DNA of 64,000 nt from Diprion similis (Eukaryota; Arthropoda; Insecta; Hymenoptera; Diprionidae): contig NC_060106.1 in the NCBI RefSeq assembly GCF_021155765.1, forward strand, positions 10,175,501 to 10,239,500, given 5' to 3'. The notes under the pieces were generated by a model, which was not told the origin of the DNA, searched no databases, and saw only the letters and a list, made by a program, of their open reading frames with translations. A program made the position numbers and the translations under genes. Within the stretch, counting starts at the first letter, position 1. The number at the start of each line of letters is the position of its first letter. Positions 39,965-51,142 of the stretch are shown here, one piece after another.

Positions 39965-40704
39965 GGCTGATTAAAAAAATTAATTTTTTTTTTTCAAAAT
40001 CCTCACATAAAAACTTCCAAATCCAATGTTTTTTCTTCTTTTTGATGATACTATTAATCTTTTCTCAATATTTTGTTATCAAGAGGTTAGATTTTTGAAC
40101 AATTACATTTTTAAATAGCTGAGTACATCAATTATGGATTCTCCATGATAACATCTTCATTTTTCAACATCGTATTATTGTAAGGTAACTTTATATTGAC
40201 TAAATGGGAAAATTGCCAAACCAAAGGTTTTGTGACGAAAGACGAATCTACTTTTAAAGTAAAGTTCAAATAATCTCTGAATAGTAAAAATACATCAGAA
40301 AATATTATTACTAACAAAATATTGAGAAAAGATTAATAGTATCATCAAAAAGAAGAAAAAAAACATTGGATTTTTTTGTAAGTTCAACTTTGACCTCGAA
40401 TAACTTTTAAAGGAGTGTGATTATCGAAAACTTTGTAAGGACCTTTTTTGTAGAGCCTCGAATTTCCTACAAAAATGTGCTTTGGTCCGGTAGTTCAATG
40501 TGCCGTTCTAAAAATACAAAATTCTAAAATTAAAAAAAAAAATTTCCTGTGTTATTTAAACGGGAAATAGAAATTTGCGATGCGCGGCCTCTGAATAATA
40601 ATATTAAGAGCTCTGCTTTTTACAGGCGTCTTTTTACACCTTCTCGGGAGTTTTTATGTGAGGATTTTGAAAAAAAATAATTAGTCTTTTTTTTTTAATC
40701 AGCC
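39965..40704. mobile_element. TA-flanked foldback element (MITE-like)
   Basis: Termini GGCTGATTAAAAAAA and TTTTTTTTAATCAGCC are inverted repeats continuing through CAAAATCCTCACATAAAAAC for about 55 nt. A second inverted repeat inside pairs about 40015-40085 with about 40310-40385. The element is flanked by TA on both sides (39963-39964 and 40705-40706), as for Tc1/mariner-type insertions. No transposase. Paralogous sequence in copy B (around 46960 and 47940) runs straight through without it, giving an approximate empty site. Confidence 0.8.
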
Positions 40705-40922
40705 TAATGAAGAATTATCAGACAACTGTTCGGATACTTCGAGCTAGTATGCAACCTGAAATGATGATGTAGTGTTTGTCTGAAACAGAAAGCGATTGGA
40801 CATTATTTATTCCGTACATAGTTATCATGTTGTTTTTTGAATTTGTGGTAAATTTTAAGATGCCGTGTACCCATTAATGATACAGATTGAATACAATAAC
40901 AAAATATTACCCCAACTTGCAG

Positions 40923-41330
40923 AGATCAACTTCAGTCGTACCGTCAGGCGTAGTCAGGAGCGGACAGAATTGCGTTTCTTCATCAGACGAGCGTACAGAA
41001 CGAACGTCGAAGCTGCACCAACTGCTTCTGCACACGGATAAACAGGTGCGTCATCGATGCAATACTTACTCATCAGCCATCTTATCGTCGCCTCTTGATT
41101 TCATTTTAAATTAATCCGATTTCTGGTTTTGGGTATACTTACCCGTGCTTGTGTCTTTTATTTCCAAACTCTGCAGACTAACAAAATCTTATCCCAAATT
41201 GCAGAAATCAACTGCTCGTGTCGTACCGTCAGTCATGGTCAGAATTGGACTGAATTGCGTTACTTCATCAGATGAGCGAACTGAACGAACGTTGCAACTG
41301 CACCGATTGCTGCTTCATAAGGAAAAGCAG
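40923..41330 (+). repeat. Two exon-like cassettes with intact frame (copy A, units 3-4)
   Basis: Unit 3 (40923-41045, 123 nt) and unit 4 (41205-41330, 126 nt) are open in phase 0 from acceptor to donor. Peptides include SSSDERTERTSKLHQLLLHT and TSSDERTERTLQLHRLLLHK. The length difference is exactly one codon. Acceptors end TTGCAG; donors are CAG|gtgcgt and CAG|gtacaa. These are the best case for a coding origin of the cassette family. Confidence 0.6.
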
Positions 41331-41879
41331 GTACAATACCGATGTGATTCTTACTTACCAGCTCTTTTTTCATCGTCTACTAATTTTGTTTCAAACTAAA
41401 TGTGATTTTTAATTCTGCGTACTTAGCCGTGATTCTGTCTTTTACTTTCAAACTCTGCAGACTATTCGTTTGTCAAATACAGTATTTGTCGATACAGGCA
41501 GCAGCGTGTGCTCGGATAAAATTCAAATCGATTATGTGATTTAATTTGTGTACTCTCTTAAACTTCAGCGCAATGAGCGGGCATACAACCCTGCACCTGT
41601 CCAACGAGATGGTACGGAAATATACCTCGTCGGTGAAGTGCGAAGCAGCCTGTGATAGGTAAGATGAAATTTTATCCTTGAGTTGCCTTGAGTTGTTAAA
41701 ATATGCAATACCAACAATATACCTATTGGAAGAAATAATGAGAACCAAAGAATTTGTCGCTACCGCGCCGATGTCTGTCGAATAAACTTTCATAAATAAA
41801 TTGAGTAACAAATATGATTCACTTTTCAGTTCACTCGTGAGACGCCCGGAGGAAACTGGCAGAAGGAAAGACGTGACGT

Positions 41880-43260
41880 TGAAAAATGTGAAGACTGTTG
41901 GACTTTGCTGTGGATACTGCGCCATGGCTCGCAAGCAGAGACATTCGAGTAACTCCTGAAATACACGGCAATGTCCGTGAGTCGCATGCATTTGGGTTAT
42001 TGGTGTTCTCCTCCCTGGTGTCCCTTTGTTAGGTGGCGTGGCGGTAACAATTGTTACACTAAATCATGCATGGGTAGGCTCATTCGCTAAGGCAGCGGAG
42101 CTCATTTACCAATCGAATCATTTCCTTGTCATTGTTTTGAGCAACTTTCAAGTATCGTCAGAACCATTGCCCGCTGCCCAAAGTGGAATGAGCATCGCGA
42201 CAGGGAACCATCGCTTAGTTGACATTCGCGAGAACAAAATTTGATTGACTTTTAAAATGATTCGAGGTATTGTCATTTAAGCGGTGGATTTGCCTGAGGT
42301 TTTATCAGTTTCTCAACAATTCTGTACTTATTCAATATAACTCATAAAGTCTGGCACAACTTAACATGATCCAAGTGTATGCTTTTATTCGAGTTACTTT
42401 CCGTTTCACATTAGCCAGCACGAATTGATCAATTGCAGATTTAGCTCGCTTAGAAAGATGCTGTTAAGCACGTAGGATGTCTAACCCGTTTTATTTTCTT
42501 GACGTTCGTGTACCCCGAGCCGTCCAGCAATCGCAAAACTACTCAGTAGTGAAGCTGGCGGTTGGTACATGAACATATTCCTCCCTACAGGTACACGACG
42601 ACAAGTAAGTCACACACACAACCACGAGGCGATTGGAGACGAATGATTGTGTTGGAAAGAATGTGACAATCGTTAGCTCGTATATAGGTGTCGAATCGGG
42701 CAGGCAGAGAGGGGAATGCAATGGGATCGGTTGTTTACGATTGTGAGTGTGAGTGTCTATCTCTTCTTTTTTTTTTTTTTTTTTTTTCGAAAACTCCGTT
42801 GGGTGGGTCGAAGATACAGGGAATCAGGCGAGGGTAGGAAGGTCGCGATGTACCGGAAGTGACTAACTTTTGTACATTCCACAGCGTCAGGCGACTGCAG
42901 AGTTTTTGTTCATCCACGGTAACTTTTGATGACGTTGAAAGTCGAGTCTTCTCCCGTCACCTTTACTTTGCCAGTTTCTCCGAATCACTTGCTGCAATCG
43001 CCTGAATGGGCTGAACGCGTCTCTGAATCATCTACGCGTTTCGTGGTGCGCTAGATGAGAAGAGATGCCGAGCTCGAAGACGTCGCGTCGAAGAGGACCG
43101 CCGACCGTCACGCCACACAATGCATGCTCTTATCCTCCCCCAAGCCCCTGCCCGGACTTGATTTCGTAACTGAGAGAAAAAATCCGCATCGCAGCGTGTC
43201 GAAATCGTAAAGACACGAATGCGGATTTTCTTTCTACAGGATTATGCGACAAGTCCAGTT
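41880..43260 (+). other. Highly conserved block of copy A (pairs with 48860-50275)
   Basis: Over about 1.4 kb the two copies differ only at scattered positions, far fewer than in flanking segments. No shared long reading frame explains this. It contains a poly-T run (about 42768-42787), an acceptor-like ACATTCCACAG (42885), GC-rich sequence around 43050-43110 and a stable hairpin. Recent gene conversion or strong selection on RNA or regulatory sequence are both possible. Confidence 0.65.
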
Positions 43261-43317
43261 ACTTTAAGTTGTGTCTATTTCCGAAAAAATCGATCGCGCC
43301 TTTTTGCGCGTCGATTT
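43178..43317 (+). ncRNA. Two adjacent stem-loops, copy A
   Basis: Stem-loop 1 (43178-43230) pairs AAAATCCGCAT with ATGCGGATTTT and, further in, GTGTC with GACAC. Stem-loop 2 (43287-43317) pairs AAATCGATCGCGC with GCGCGTCGATTT across a five-T loop. Both recur in copy B at 50181-50233 and 50291-50321. In B, GTGTC becomes GTGTT, which keeps pairing through G-U. Structured RNA is inferred; a regulatory DNA palindrome is the alternative. Confidence 0.45.
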
Positions 43318-43846
43318 CGCGAAAGCTGTTGTAAGCACAATGAGAACGTAAAAAATCTATTTTCAACTCGTTTCTCACCCGTAATTACGAAAGTTTCCAA
43401 GTCAGCAACGCTGCCTTTTGCGCGTGGACTTGGTACTTTCTGACTCTTGAGAACAAGCGCGGCATCTTTCAATGATCGGAAACGATATCATGCGTGTGTA
43501 AATGACGATAACAATTATGCAGAGCATTCATTTTGCTCATATTTTTTTATCTCTGCTATTTAATGTGTAGGTCAAATTCTTTTTCTTCTGCTTTTTATTG
43601 TGCTAATCAAATTTTTCCTTTGTTACAGCTCTAATTTCATACTTTTTTCAGGTCACTTAATCGTGTTCTGCTCATACTAAGATATAAAAAAAATGCCTGT
43701 GGCAAGACACTTTAATATAATCCTCATGTTTTGTTTTTACTGAATCTGTGAATAATTTTTCATTCAACGTGTTTTTCTCTGTTTCAGGTGAATAAACCCG
43801 GTTTCATTGATTTCACCGGTTATGAAAACGGATATAATTTTCTTTT

Positions 43847-43958
43847 GGAGAAAATATTTACTGCAATGGTTCTTAGTTGATAATTAATTGTCCAAAGAAG
43901 AATATTCTTTTGCAATCAAAAGAATCTACCAAAAACTATTGCAGGAAATATTTTCTCG
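43847..43958 (+). ncRNA. Long hairpin resembling a pre-miRNA, copy A
   Basis: GGAGAAAATATTTACTGCAA (43847 onward) pairs with TTGCAGGAAATATTTTCTC (ending 43957), a stem of about 28 bp with few mismatches. The interior is about 55 nt and includes a second small hairpin (ATTCTTTTG with CAAAAGAAT). It begins about 60 nt after an acceptor-like TTTCAG|GTGAAT. The same hairpin is in copy B with an equal or better stem. Confidence 0.5.
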
Positions 43959-44200
43959 GAGCTTTCTTGCAACTAAATTTTTCTGTTTCAGTTCAGTCAA
44001 TCTAGTTTCCTCGAGAAACGACGTCAACACTTGAACAGCTACTTCATTCAAAGAAAAACAATAGGTGAGCGATCGATCTAATTTTTAATGATTAATTGTC
44101 CACTTAGGAAGTTAATATTACGACTCCGAAGTACTACACTCAGATACGATTGACTTACATTAAATGTTTGAATACATGTTTCCATTAATTTTCATTGCAG

Positions 44201-44290
44201 TTCATTACCTTCAACGTGATCCACGGCACGCTTGTGGCGAGCTCAACGTTGACGAAACCGCTACGAGATGAATGCAGCAGCTTGAAAAAG
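44201..44290 (+). other. 90-nt exon-like block, copy A
   Basis: Flanked by TTTTCATTGCAG and by AAAAAG|gtgtag. Exactly 90 nt and open in phase 0 (TFNVIHGTLVASSTLTKPLR and so on). Copy B (51143-51232) is also 90 nt and open, with changes concentrated in three or four codons. The following cassette (44480-44602) would bring a stop after five codons. It is a short coding exon or a conserved RNA segment. Confidence 0.45.
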
Positions 44291-44479
44291 GTGTAGTTTA
44301 TTTTCACGTGATTGCTTTGAGTCGAACCAAGGTTCATCCGACACCGAACGCGATCGCATAGTATTTATTCTGCACAATGTCATATTTTGTTTTTCACTCT
44401 TGTGGTGAATTTTTTAATGCGGTGTGCCGATTGATGATGGAGACTGAATACACGAATAAAATATTATACCAACTTACAG

Positions 44480-44602
44480 AAATCAACAGCACTTTGACCG
44501 TCAGTCGTCGTCAGAAATTGACTGAATTGCGTTCCTTCGCCAGACGACCGTCTAGAACGAGCGTCGAAGCTGCACCGACTGCTTCTCCATAAGAAAAAAC
44601 AG
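44480..44602 (+). repeat. Exon-like cassette, copy A unit 5
   Basis: 123 nt between AACTTACAG and AAACAG|gtgcgt. In phase 0 it has two stops (CTT TGA and AAT TGA). It belongs to the same family as 39449-39571 but lies 3 kb away, after the hairpin and 90-nt exon-like block. Confidence 0.6.
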
Positions 44603-46429
44603 GTGCGTCATAGATATAATTCTCATTTACCAGCTATCTTTTCTTCGTCTACTAATTTCGTTTGGAACTAAATCTGTGTTTTAGTTCCGCGTACTTTATA
44701 TCCGTGCGACTCGCTATACCGCCTAAATGATTGAAGGAATTCTCAATTATATTTCATTTTTGCCTATTATTTATCATTAATTAAAAGGAAAGTAGAATTG
44801 AATCATGATTTTCACATGCCATACGGTAAATCAGAGGAACTCGTTAATTTATTTGATACCAAAATAACATATTGATTTTTTATATATTTTACAACTGCGT
44901 TTCATTTCGTTATTTTGAAATCATTCCGATACTTTTTTTTCCGAATTTTAGAAATAACGATCGATTTTTTTGTTAATCAATGAGAAAGGCTTCTTTTTAT
45001 TTCTTGGCTCGTTCGGCTTTCGCAACTTCTACTATACATAATTTCAGTCATTTCGAAAACAAAGAATTAAATTTATGATCATTCGAAATTTCGAGCATTC
45101 AGATCATTTGTTTGCTCATCGCTATTCAAGCTGTGATTAAAGTTGAGGACAATCTGTCGAATGCCGACTTCTGAAGCCCTGTGAAAGTAGGCTAGAGGAA
45201 TATTGGCATAGAAGTTTCCTCGCGTAACGAATTCTAACCCGTTGATTTTTGAATTAAAATATTGTCTGAAAATGCCTTCATATGCGTGAAGAAACACTCT
45301 TTGGACGATTTTGAGATGTTTCAGACCTCTTTCAGAAATTGAACTGTTCTTTCAAAATTGCGTTTTTCTCGTAATGTGAGAATAAATCTACAGAATATAT
45401 AGCGCTAATCGAGGTGTCAAAAAATATGACCTCCATTTCATATACTTGTCGATTATTTAATACGCAATATATATCGAGAAAATCGTAAGAATCGAAAATC
45501 AAGATTGTGCGCTATTGTATACAAATAAACGAATAGGCTACATTGTAACCGAGCAGGCTGGTAAGTGCAGGGCACTGCTGACCGACCGTCAGGTGATGCG
45601 CAATTGTTTGGCGGGAAATGTATGGAGTGAAGTTGGCTCAGCACTGTTGCTAGTCGGTTGATGTAATTCGCTCGCGAGAAGTCCACGAGCACGGCAGCGG
45701 GACGGAGAGGGGGGGGGGGGGGGGGGGTGGTTCGGTTCCGCCGCAGTCCTCTCGATCGCACTGATCGATTCGTACCCCTAAATTCAATCCGCATTCCGAG
45801 GATCGCGTTCGATAGTTAATCTGCAGCGAACCCCGAAGCCTACAGAACCCGGAAAACAGAAAGATTGGCGTTGAGAACGGTCTGCCACTGCTACAAGGTA
45901 CGTTTGGGACTCTTGCGCGATCGTATCAAAGCTAATGGAAAATTCGATTCGTGAGCAATACCGCGTTCTGATTACAACTTTTCGTGGGGTGAAATAGGCC
46001 TGTTTAGTTGTCAGAAAGTTCTGAATGGTAATTTAATTGACTGGATACTGCGCTAGCTGGTCCATTTGTTGACGAGACGCGTTTTGATAAATCATTCGTA
46101 ATATTCCTAGCGGTTAGATTCAGCTACGAACGTATTTCGTTCGAAGTTAGCCGTGATTGTTGGCCCATAGCGTTTGGTGAACAATCATAATTTTCTAGCC
46201 GGCCATGTTTGATCCACCGAATTAACGGCAGATCAATTATCGTTCGGATTTTGCTGGCCACAACTCGTCTCGTTGTGTTATATGTCGGTTGATTAATCAT
46301 TCTGATACTTCATCAAAAATGTGGAAAACGTCGGTCTAATTTATTCTCAAGATGGCTGCTCCCAGTTTGGGCGGCAAAACAAAAGAAACAAAGCGCTGTT
46401 CGTCACATGACAGCTAAGTTCAATTTTCG

Positions 46430-46683
46430 CCAATCAGAGGCCCTCGACAGGAGATAACTCTCTGATTGGTTCAATATTCAAATGCTTCGACTTCCCGGTA
46501 CGTTAGCGTCAAGAGTCACCGAGTTCTTGGAACGGACAGTTGCTACGCGAGTCTTCAAATTTTCTGAGACGCTCGCAGCCAGAGTTCAGTCAGCTTCAAT
46601 CGAATACTTGCTTCTATGATGAGATTTGATACGATCTTCGAAGTAATCTAGTGGCGAATTGTCGATGAGAATATGACAAATGG
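46430..46683 (+). promoter_or_regulatory. Promoter-like segment of copy B
   Basis: Counterpart of 38650-38952: two opposed CCAAT motifs about 35 bp apart, TTCAATATTCAAATGCTTCGA, an Inr-like TTCAGTCAGC, then the donor ACAAATG|gtaaat. The internal 18-bp repeats of copy A are reduced here to one unit. Confidence 0.38.
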
Positions 46684-47210
46684 TAAATAATATATATTAT
46701 GTTCGGTGTAATTCGCGTACGTGAGTGAAAAATAAGCGTCAGTGTCTCGTCATTACGAATCGCGATTATTATCGAGTCGAATAATTTTAACGTGTATGTA
46801 CACCTGTGATAGCGAGTTTATCAGAATATTGTTTGAAAGCAGAGTTGTGGTGTAAGTTGTGAAATTTCCTCCGAATGAAGCCGCAGGTTTATTTTTCTTA
46901 CGGGATTTTAATGGCCAGTCGATTCGCGATCTATTGTTTTACACCGTGTGCTGTTTCAAGTAGAGTAAAGTTGCGATACGAATGTTCGGATACCTCGAGC
47001 TAATTTTCTGTAGCTCCTCATACCTCGTTGAATAATGCAACTAAGAATTACAATGTATTGTTTATCTGGAACAGAACACGATTACACGTTATTTATTCCT
47101 CACATTATCATTATATTTTGAGTGATATATTTAGGGTGAATTTTTGAATGCCGTGTACCCATTGATTATAGTGATTAAGTACACTCACAGAATATTATCC
47201 CAACTTACAG

Positions 47211-48307
47211 AAATCAGCTGCAGTTGTACCGTCAGTAACGGTCAGAATTGGATTGGAACTTTCCTTCATCAGACGAGCGTACAGAACGAATCTCGAAGCT
47301 GCACCGTCTGCTTCTCTGTGAGGAAAAACAGGTGCGTCATCGATGCGATTCTTACTTACCAGTTATCTTTTCGTCGTCTACTGATTCCGTCTTGAAGTAA
47401 GTCTGGTTTCCAATCCTGCGTTATTACTCACACTTGTGTCTTTTATTTTTAAACTCTGCACCGACTAACCAAATATTATCCCAACTTACAGAAATCAACC
47501 GCAGTTCTACCGTCATCCATGGTCAGAAACGAACATCGAAGCTGCACCGACTGCTTCGCTGTGAGGAAAAACAGGTGTGTAGTCGATGAGATTCTTACTT
47601 GCCAGCTATCTTTTCGTCGTCTACTGATTCCGTCTTGAAGTAAATCTGGTTTCCAATCCTGCGTTATTACTCACACTTGTGTCTTTTATTTTTAAACTCT
47701 GCACCGACTAACCAAATATTATCCCAACTTACAGAAATCAACTGCAGTTCTACCGTCAGCCATGGTAAAAAATTGACTGAATGCGTACAGCACAAATGAC
47801 GGAACTGCACCGACTGCTTCTTCATGAGGAAAAACAGGTGCGTTATTGATACAATACTAACTTACCAGTTTTTTCTTACAAAATCGTATGGGGAGTTAAT
47901 TTGTAATACATTGTTTTACACCGTCTACCGTCCCGAAGAAAAAGAAGTATGAGACCACTCTTTGGATACTTCGAGCTAATTTTTCATATCTTCTCATGCC
48001 TCGTTCGACAATGCAACCTGAAAGTACGATGTAGTGTTTGTCTGTAACGGAAAGCAATCGCACGATATTTATTCCGTACATCATTATCATGATGTTTTTT
48101 GAATTTGTTGTAAATTTTAAGATGCGGTGTACCCATTGATGATATAAATTGAATAAACTAACAAAATATTATCTCAGCTTGCAGAAATCAACTGGAGTTG
48201 TACCGTCAGGCGAAGTCAGAATTGGACTGAATTGCGTTCCTTCATCAGACGAGCGTACGGAACGAATGTTGCGACTGCACTGATTGCTGCTTCATAAGGA
48301 AAGGCAG
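47211..48307 (+). repeat. Four exon-like cassettes, copy B units 1-4
   Basis: Units are 47211-47331 (121 nt, frame-shifted), 47492-47574 (83 nt, internal deletion), 47735-47837 (103 nt) and 48185-48307 (123 nt). Acceptors (CAACTTACAG or CAGCTTGCAG) and donors (ACAG|gtgcgt, gtgtgt, gtacga) persist although interiors decay. Better survival of splice-like ends than of frame argues for a spliced non-coding role or recent loss. Confidence 0.6.
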
Positions 48308-48859
48308 GTACGATACCAATGTGATTCTTACCAGCTCTTTTTTCATCGGCTACTAATTTCGATACAAATTGTATCTGAATTTCCATTCTGTGTACTTAGC
48401 CGTGCTTCTGTCTTTTAACTTTAAACTCTGCAGACCATTCGTTCGTCAAATACAATAACTGTTGATACAAGCAACAGCGTGTACTCGGATAAAGTCCGAA
48501 TTGATTGTTTGATATGATACGTGTATTCTCTTGAATTTCAGCGCAACGAGCAGGCGTACAATTCTGAACCCGTCCAATTAGATGGTATGGAAATAGAGAT
48601 CCGCGTCGGAGTGCGAAGCAGCCGACGATAGGTAAGAGGAATTTTTATCCTTGAGTTGCTCATCAAACGAAAAAACCACACCGACCTATGTTGAAATATG
48701 CAATACCAACAATATACCTATTGGAAGAAATAATGAGAACCAAATAATTTTTCGATACTGAGTCGATGCCTGTCGAATAAACTTTCATGAATAAATTGAG
48801 TAACAGATATGATTCACTTTTCAGATGAACCATGAGAAGCTCGGAGGAAACTGGCGCAA

Positions 48860-50275
48860 GGAAAGACATGACGTTGAAAAATTTGAAGACGGTTGGAACT
48901 TGCTGTGGATACTGGCCATGGCTCGCAAGCAGCGACATTCGAGTAACTCCTGAAGTAAACGGCAATGTCCGTGAGTCGCATGCATTTGGGTTATTGGTGT
49001 TTTCCTCCCTGGTGTCCCTTTGTCAGGTGGCGTGGCGGTAACAATTGTTACACAAAATCTTTGCTGAGCTGTATGGATAGGCTCATTCGCTGCAGCAGCG
49101 GAGCTCATTTACCAGTCGAATCATTTCCTTGTAATTATTTTGAGCAACTTTCAAGTATCGTCAAAACCATTGCCCGCTGCCGAAAGTGGAATGAGCTTCG
49201 CGACAGGGAACCATTGCTTACTCGACAATCGCGAGAACAAAATTTGATTGACTTTTGAAATTATTCGAGATATTGTCTTTTAAGCGGTGGATTTGCCTGA
49301 GGTTTTATTAATTTCTTAACGATTTTTTACTTATTCAATATAACTCATAAAGTCTGGCACAACTTAATGTGATCCAAGTGCATGCTTTGATTCGAGTTAC
49401 TTTCCGTTTCACATTAGCCAGCACGAATTGATCAATTGCAGATTAGCTCGCTTAGAAAGATGCTGTTAAGCATGTAGGATGTCTAACCCGTTTTTTTTTT
49501 TTTACGTTTGTGTGCCACGAGCCATCCAGCAATCGCAAAACTACTGAGTAGCGAAGCTGGCGGTTGGCGGTACACGAACGTATTCCTCCCTACAGGTACA
49601 CGACGAACAAGTAAGTCACACACACAACCACGAGGCGATTGGAGACGAATGATTGTGTTGGAAAGAATGTGACAATCGTTAGCTCCGATATAGGTATTGA
49701 ATCGGGCAGGTAGAGAGGGAATTGCAATGGGATCGGTTGTTTACGATTGTGAGTGTGAGTGTCTATCTCTTCTTTTTTTTTTTATTTTTTCGAAAACTCC
49801 GTTGGGTGGGTCGAAGATACAGGGAATCAGGCGAGGGTAGGAAGGTCGCGATGTACCGGAAGTGACTAACTTTTGTACATTCCACAGCGTCAGGCGACTG
49901 CAGAATTTTTGTTCAGCCACGGTAACTTTTGATGACGTTGAAAGTCGAGTCTTCTCTCGTCGCCTTTACTTTGCCAGTTTCTCCGAATCATTTGCTGCAA
50001 TCGCCTGAATGGGCTGAACGCGTCTCTGAATCATCTACGCGTTTCGTGGTGCGCTAGATGAGAAGAGATGCCGAGCTCGAAGACGTCGCGTCGAAGAGGA
50101 CCGCCGACCGTCACGCCACACAATGCATGCTCTTCATCCTCCCCCAAGACCCTGCCCGGACTTGATTTCGTATCTGAGGGAAAAAATCCGCATCGCAACG
50201 TGTTGAAATCGTAAAGACACGAATGCGGATTTTCTTTCTACAGGATTATGCGACAAGTCCACTTACTTTAAGTTG
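48860..50275 (+). other. Highly conserved block of copy B
   Basis: Partner of 41880-43260. The poly-T run is shorter and interrupted (about 49768-49790), and a few indels are present. A minus-strand frame open in copy A is split by a frameshift here, so protein conservation does not explain the identity. Confidence 0.65.
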
Positions 50276-50321
50276 TGTCCATTTCCGAACAAATCGATCG
50301 CGCCTTTTTGCGCGTCGATTT
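50181..50321 (+). ncRNA. Two adjacent stem-loops, copy B
   Basis: Same two structures as at 43178-43317. The first stem retains AAAATCCGCAT/ATGCGGATTTT with a G-U tolerated change. The second retains AAATCGATCGCGC/GCGCGTCGATTT and its T5 loop. Sequence beyond 50330 diverges quickly. Confidence 0.45.
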
Positions 50322-50788
50322 TGCGAAAGCTGTCCACAATGAGAACGGAAAAAAATCTCTATTTTCGACGCGTTTTTCAACCGTGATTACCCAAGTTTCC
50401 TAGTCCGACAGCGCTGCGTTTTGCGCGCTGACTTGAGACCCCTCCCGAAATCGTAAGTGTGCAAACGACGATGAAAATGATGCATAGCATTTATTTGGCT
50501 CATATTTTTTTATCTCTGATATTGAATGTGTCGCGGTCAAACTCTTATTCCTTTATGCTGTTTATTGTGCTAATCAAATTTTTTCTCTGTTACAGCTATA
50601 ATATCATACTTTTTTCAGGACACTTAATCGTTTTCTGCTTATACTAAGATATAAAAAATAACATCTGATGTTTTGTTTTCAGTGAATCTGTGAATAATTT
50701 TTCATTCAACGTGATTTTCTCTGTTTCAGGTGAATCGACCCGGCTTCATTGATTCCACCGGTTGTGAAAACGGATATAATTTTCTTGT

Positions 50789-50900
50789 GGAGAAAATATT
50801 TACTGCAATGGTTCTTGGTCAATAATTAATTGTCCAAAGAAAAGTATACTTTTGCATTCGAAACGATCTGCCAAAAACTGTTGCAGGAAATATTTTCTCC
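50789..50900 (+). ncRNA. Long hairpin resembling a pre-miRNA, copy B
   Basis: GGAGAAAATATTTACTGCAA pairs with TTGCAGGAAATATTTTCTCC, and the stem continues through GTTCTTGG/CCAAAAAC, about 30 bp with few mismatches. The loop has changed relative to copy A while the stem has not, the pattern expected of a selected hairpin. Confidence 0.5.
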
Positions 50901-51142
50901 GAGCTGTCATTCAACTAGATTTTTTTGTTCCAGCTCCAGCTCAATCTGAGTTTCTTGAGAAACGTCGTAGCAATTGAACAGTTACTTTATTGAAAAAAAA
51001 GGATAGGTGAGCAATCGATCTAATTTTCAATGAATAATTGTCCACCTAGAAAGGCAATAATATGCCTGAGAAATACTACACTCAGATACGATTGACTTAC
51101 ATTAAATGTTTGAATACATGTTTCCATTAATTTCCAATACAG

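Larger units (their letters stand above)
36085..44700 (+). repeat. Tandem duplication, copy A (candidate multi-exon RNA unit)
   Basis: Starts with TATACCGCCTAAATGGTTGA (36089) and is paralogous to copy B from 44714. Collinear blocks include the 37750/45541 segment with TTGTAACCG, the promoter-like segment (38650-38952), five exon-like cassettes, a near-identical block (41880-43260), the long hairpin (43847-43958) and a 90-nt exon-like block (44201-44290). Splice-like signals run on the plus strand. Copy A also contains two insertions absent from B: the LINE fragment and a foldback element. Frames are not kept between copies, for example the 172-codon minus frame at 41473-41991 is broken in B. 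I therefore favour a non-coding transcript; coding function is not excluded. Confidence 0.75.

Noticed and set aside
41473..41991. 172-codon minus-strand frame in copy A
   Set aside because: The paralogous region of copy B (48663-49108) splits it by a frameshift, and plus-strand splice-like signals cross it, so it is probably a chance frame in conserved DNA.
42768..42787. Poly-T as the tail of a reverse-oriented retrotransposon
   Set aside because: Present in both duplicate copies with identical flanks and no element body; better seen as a simple repeat within the conserved block.
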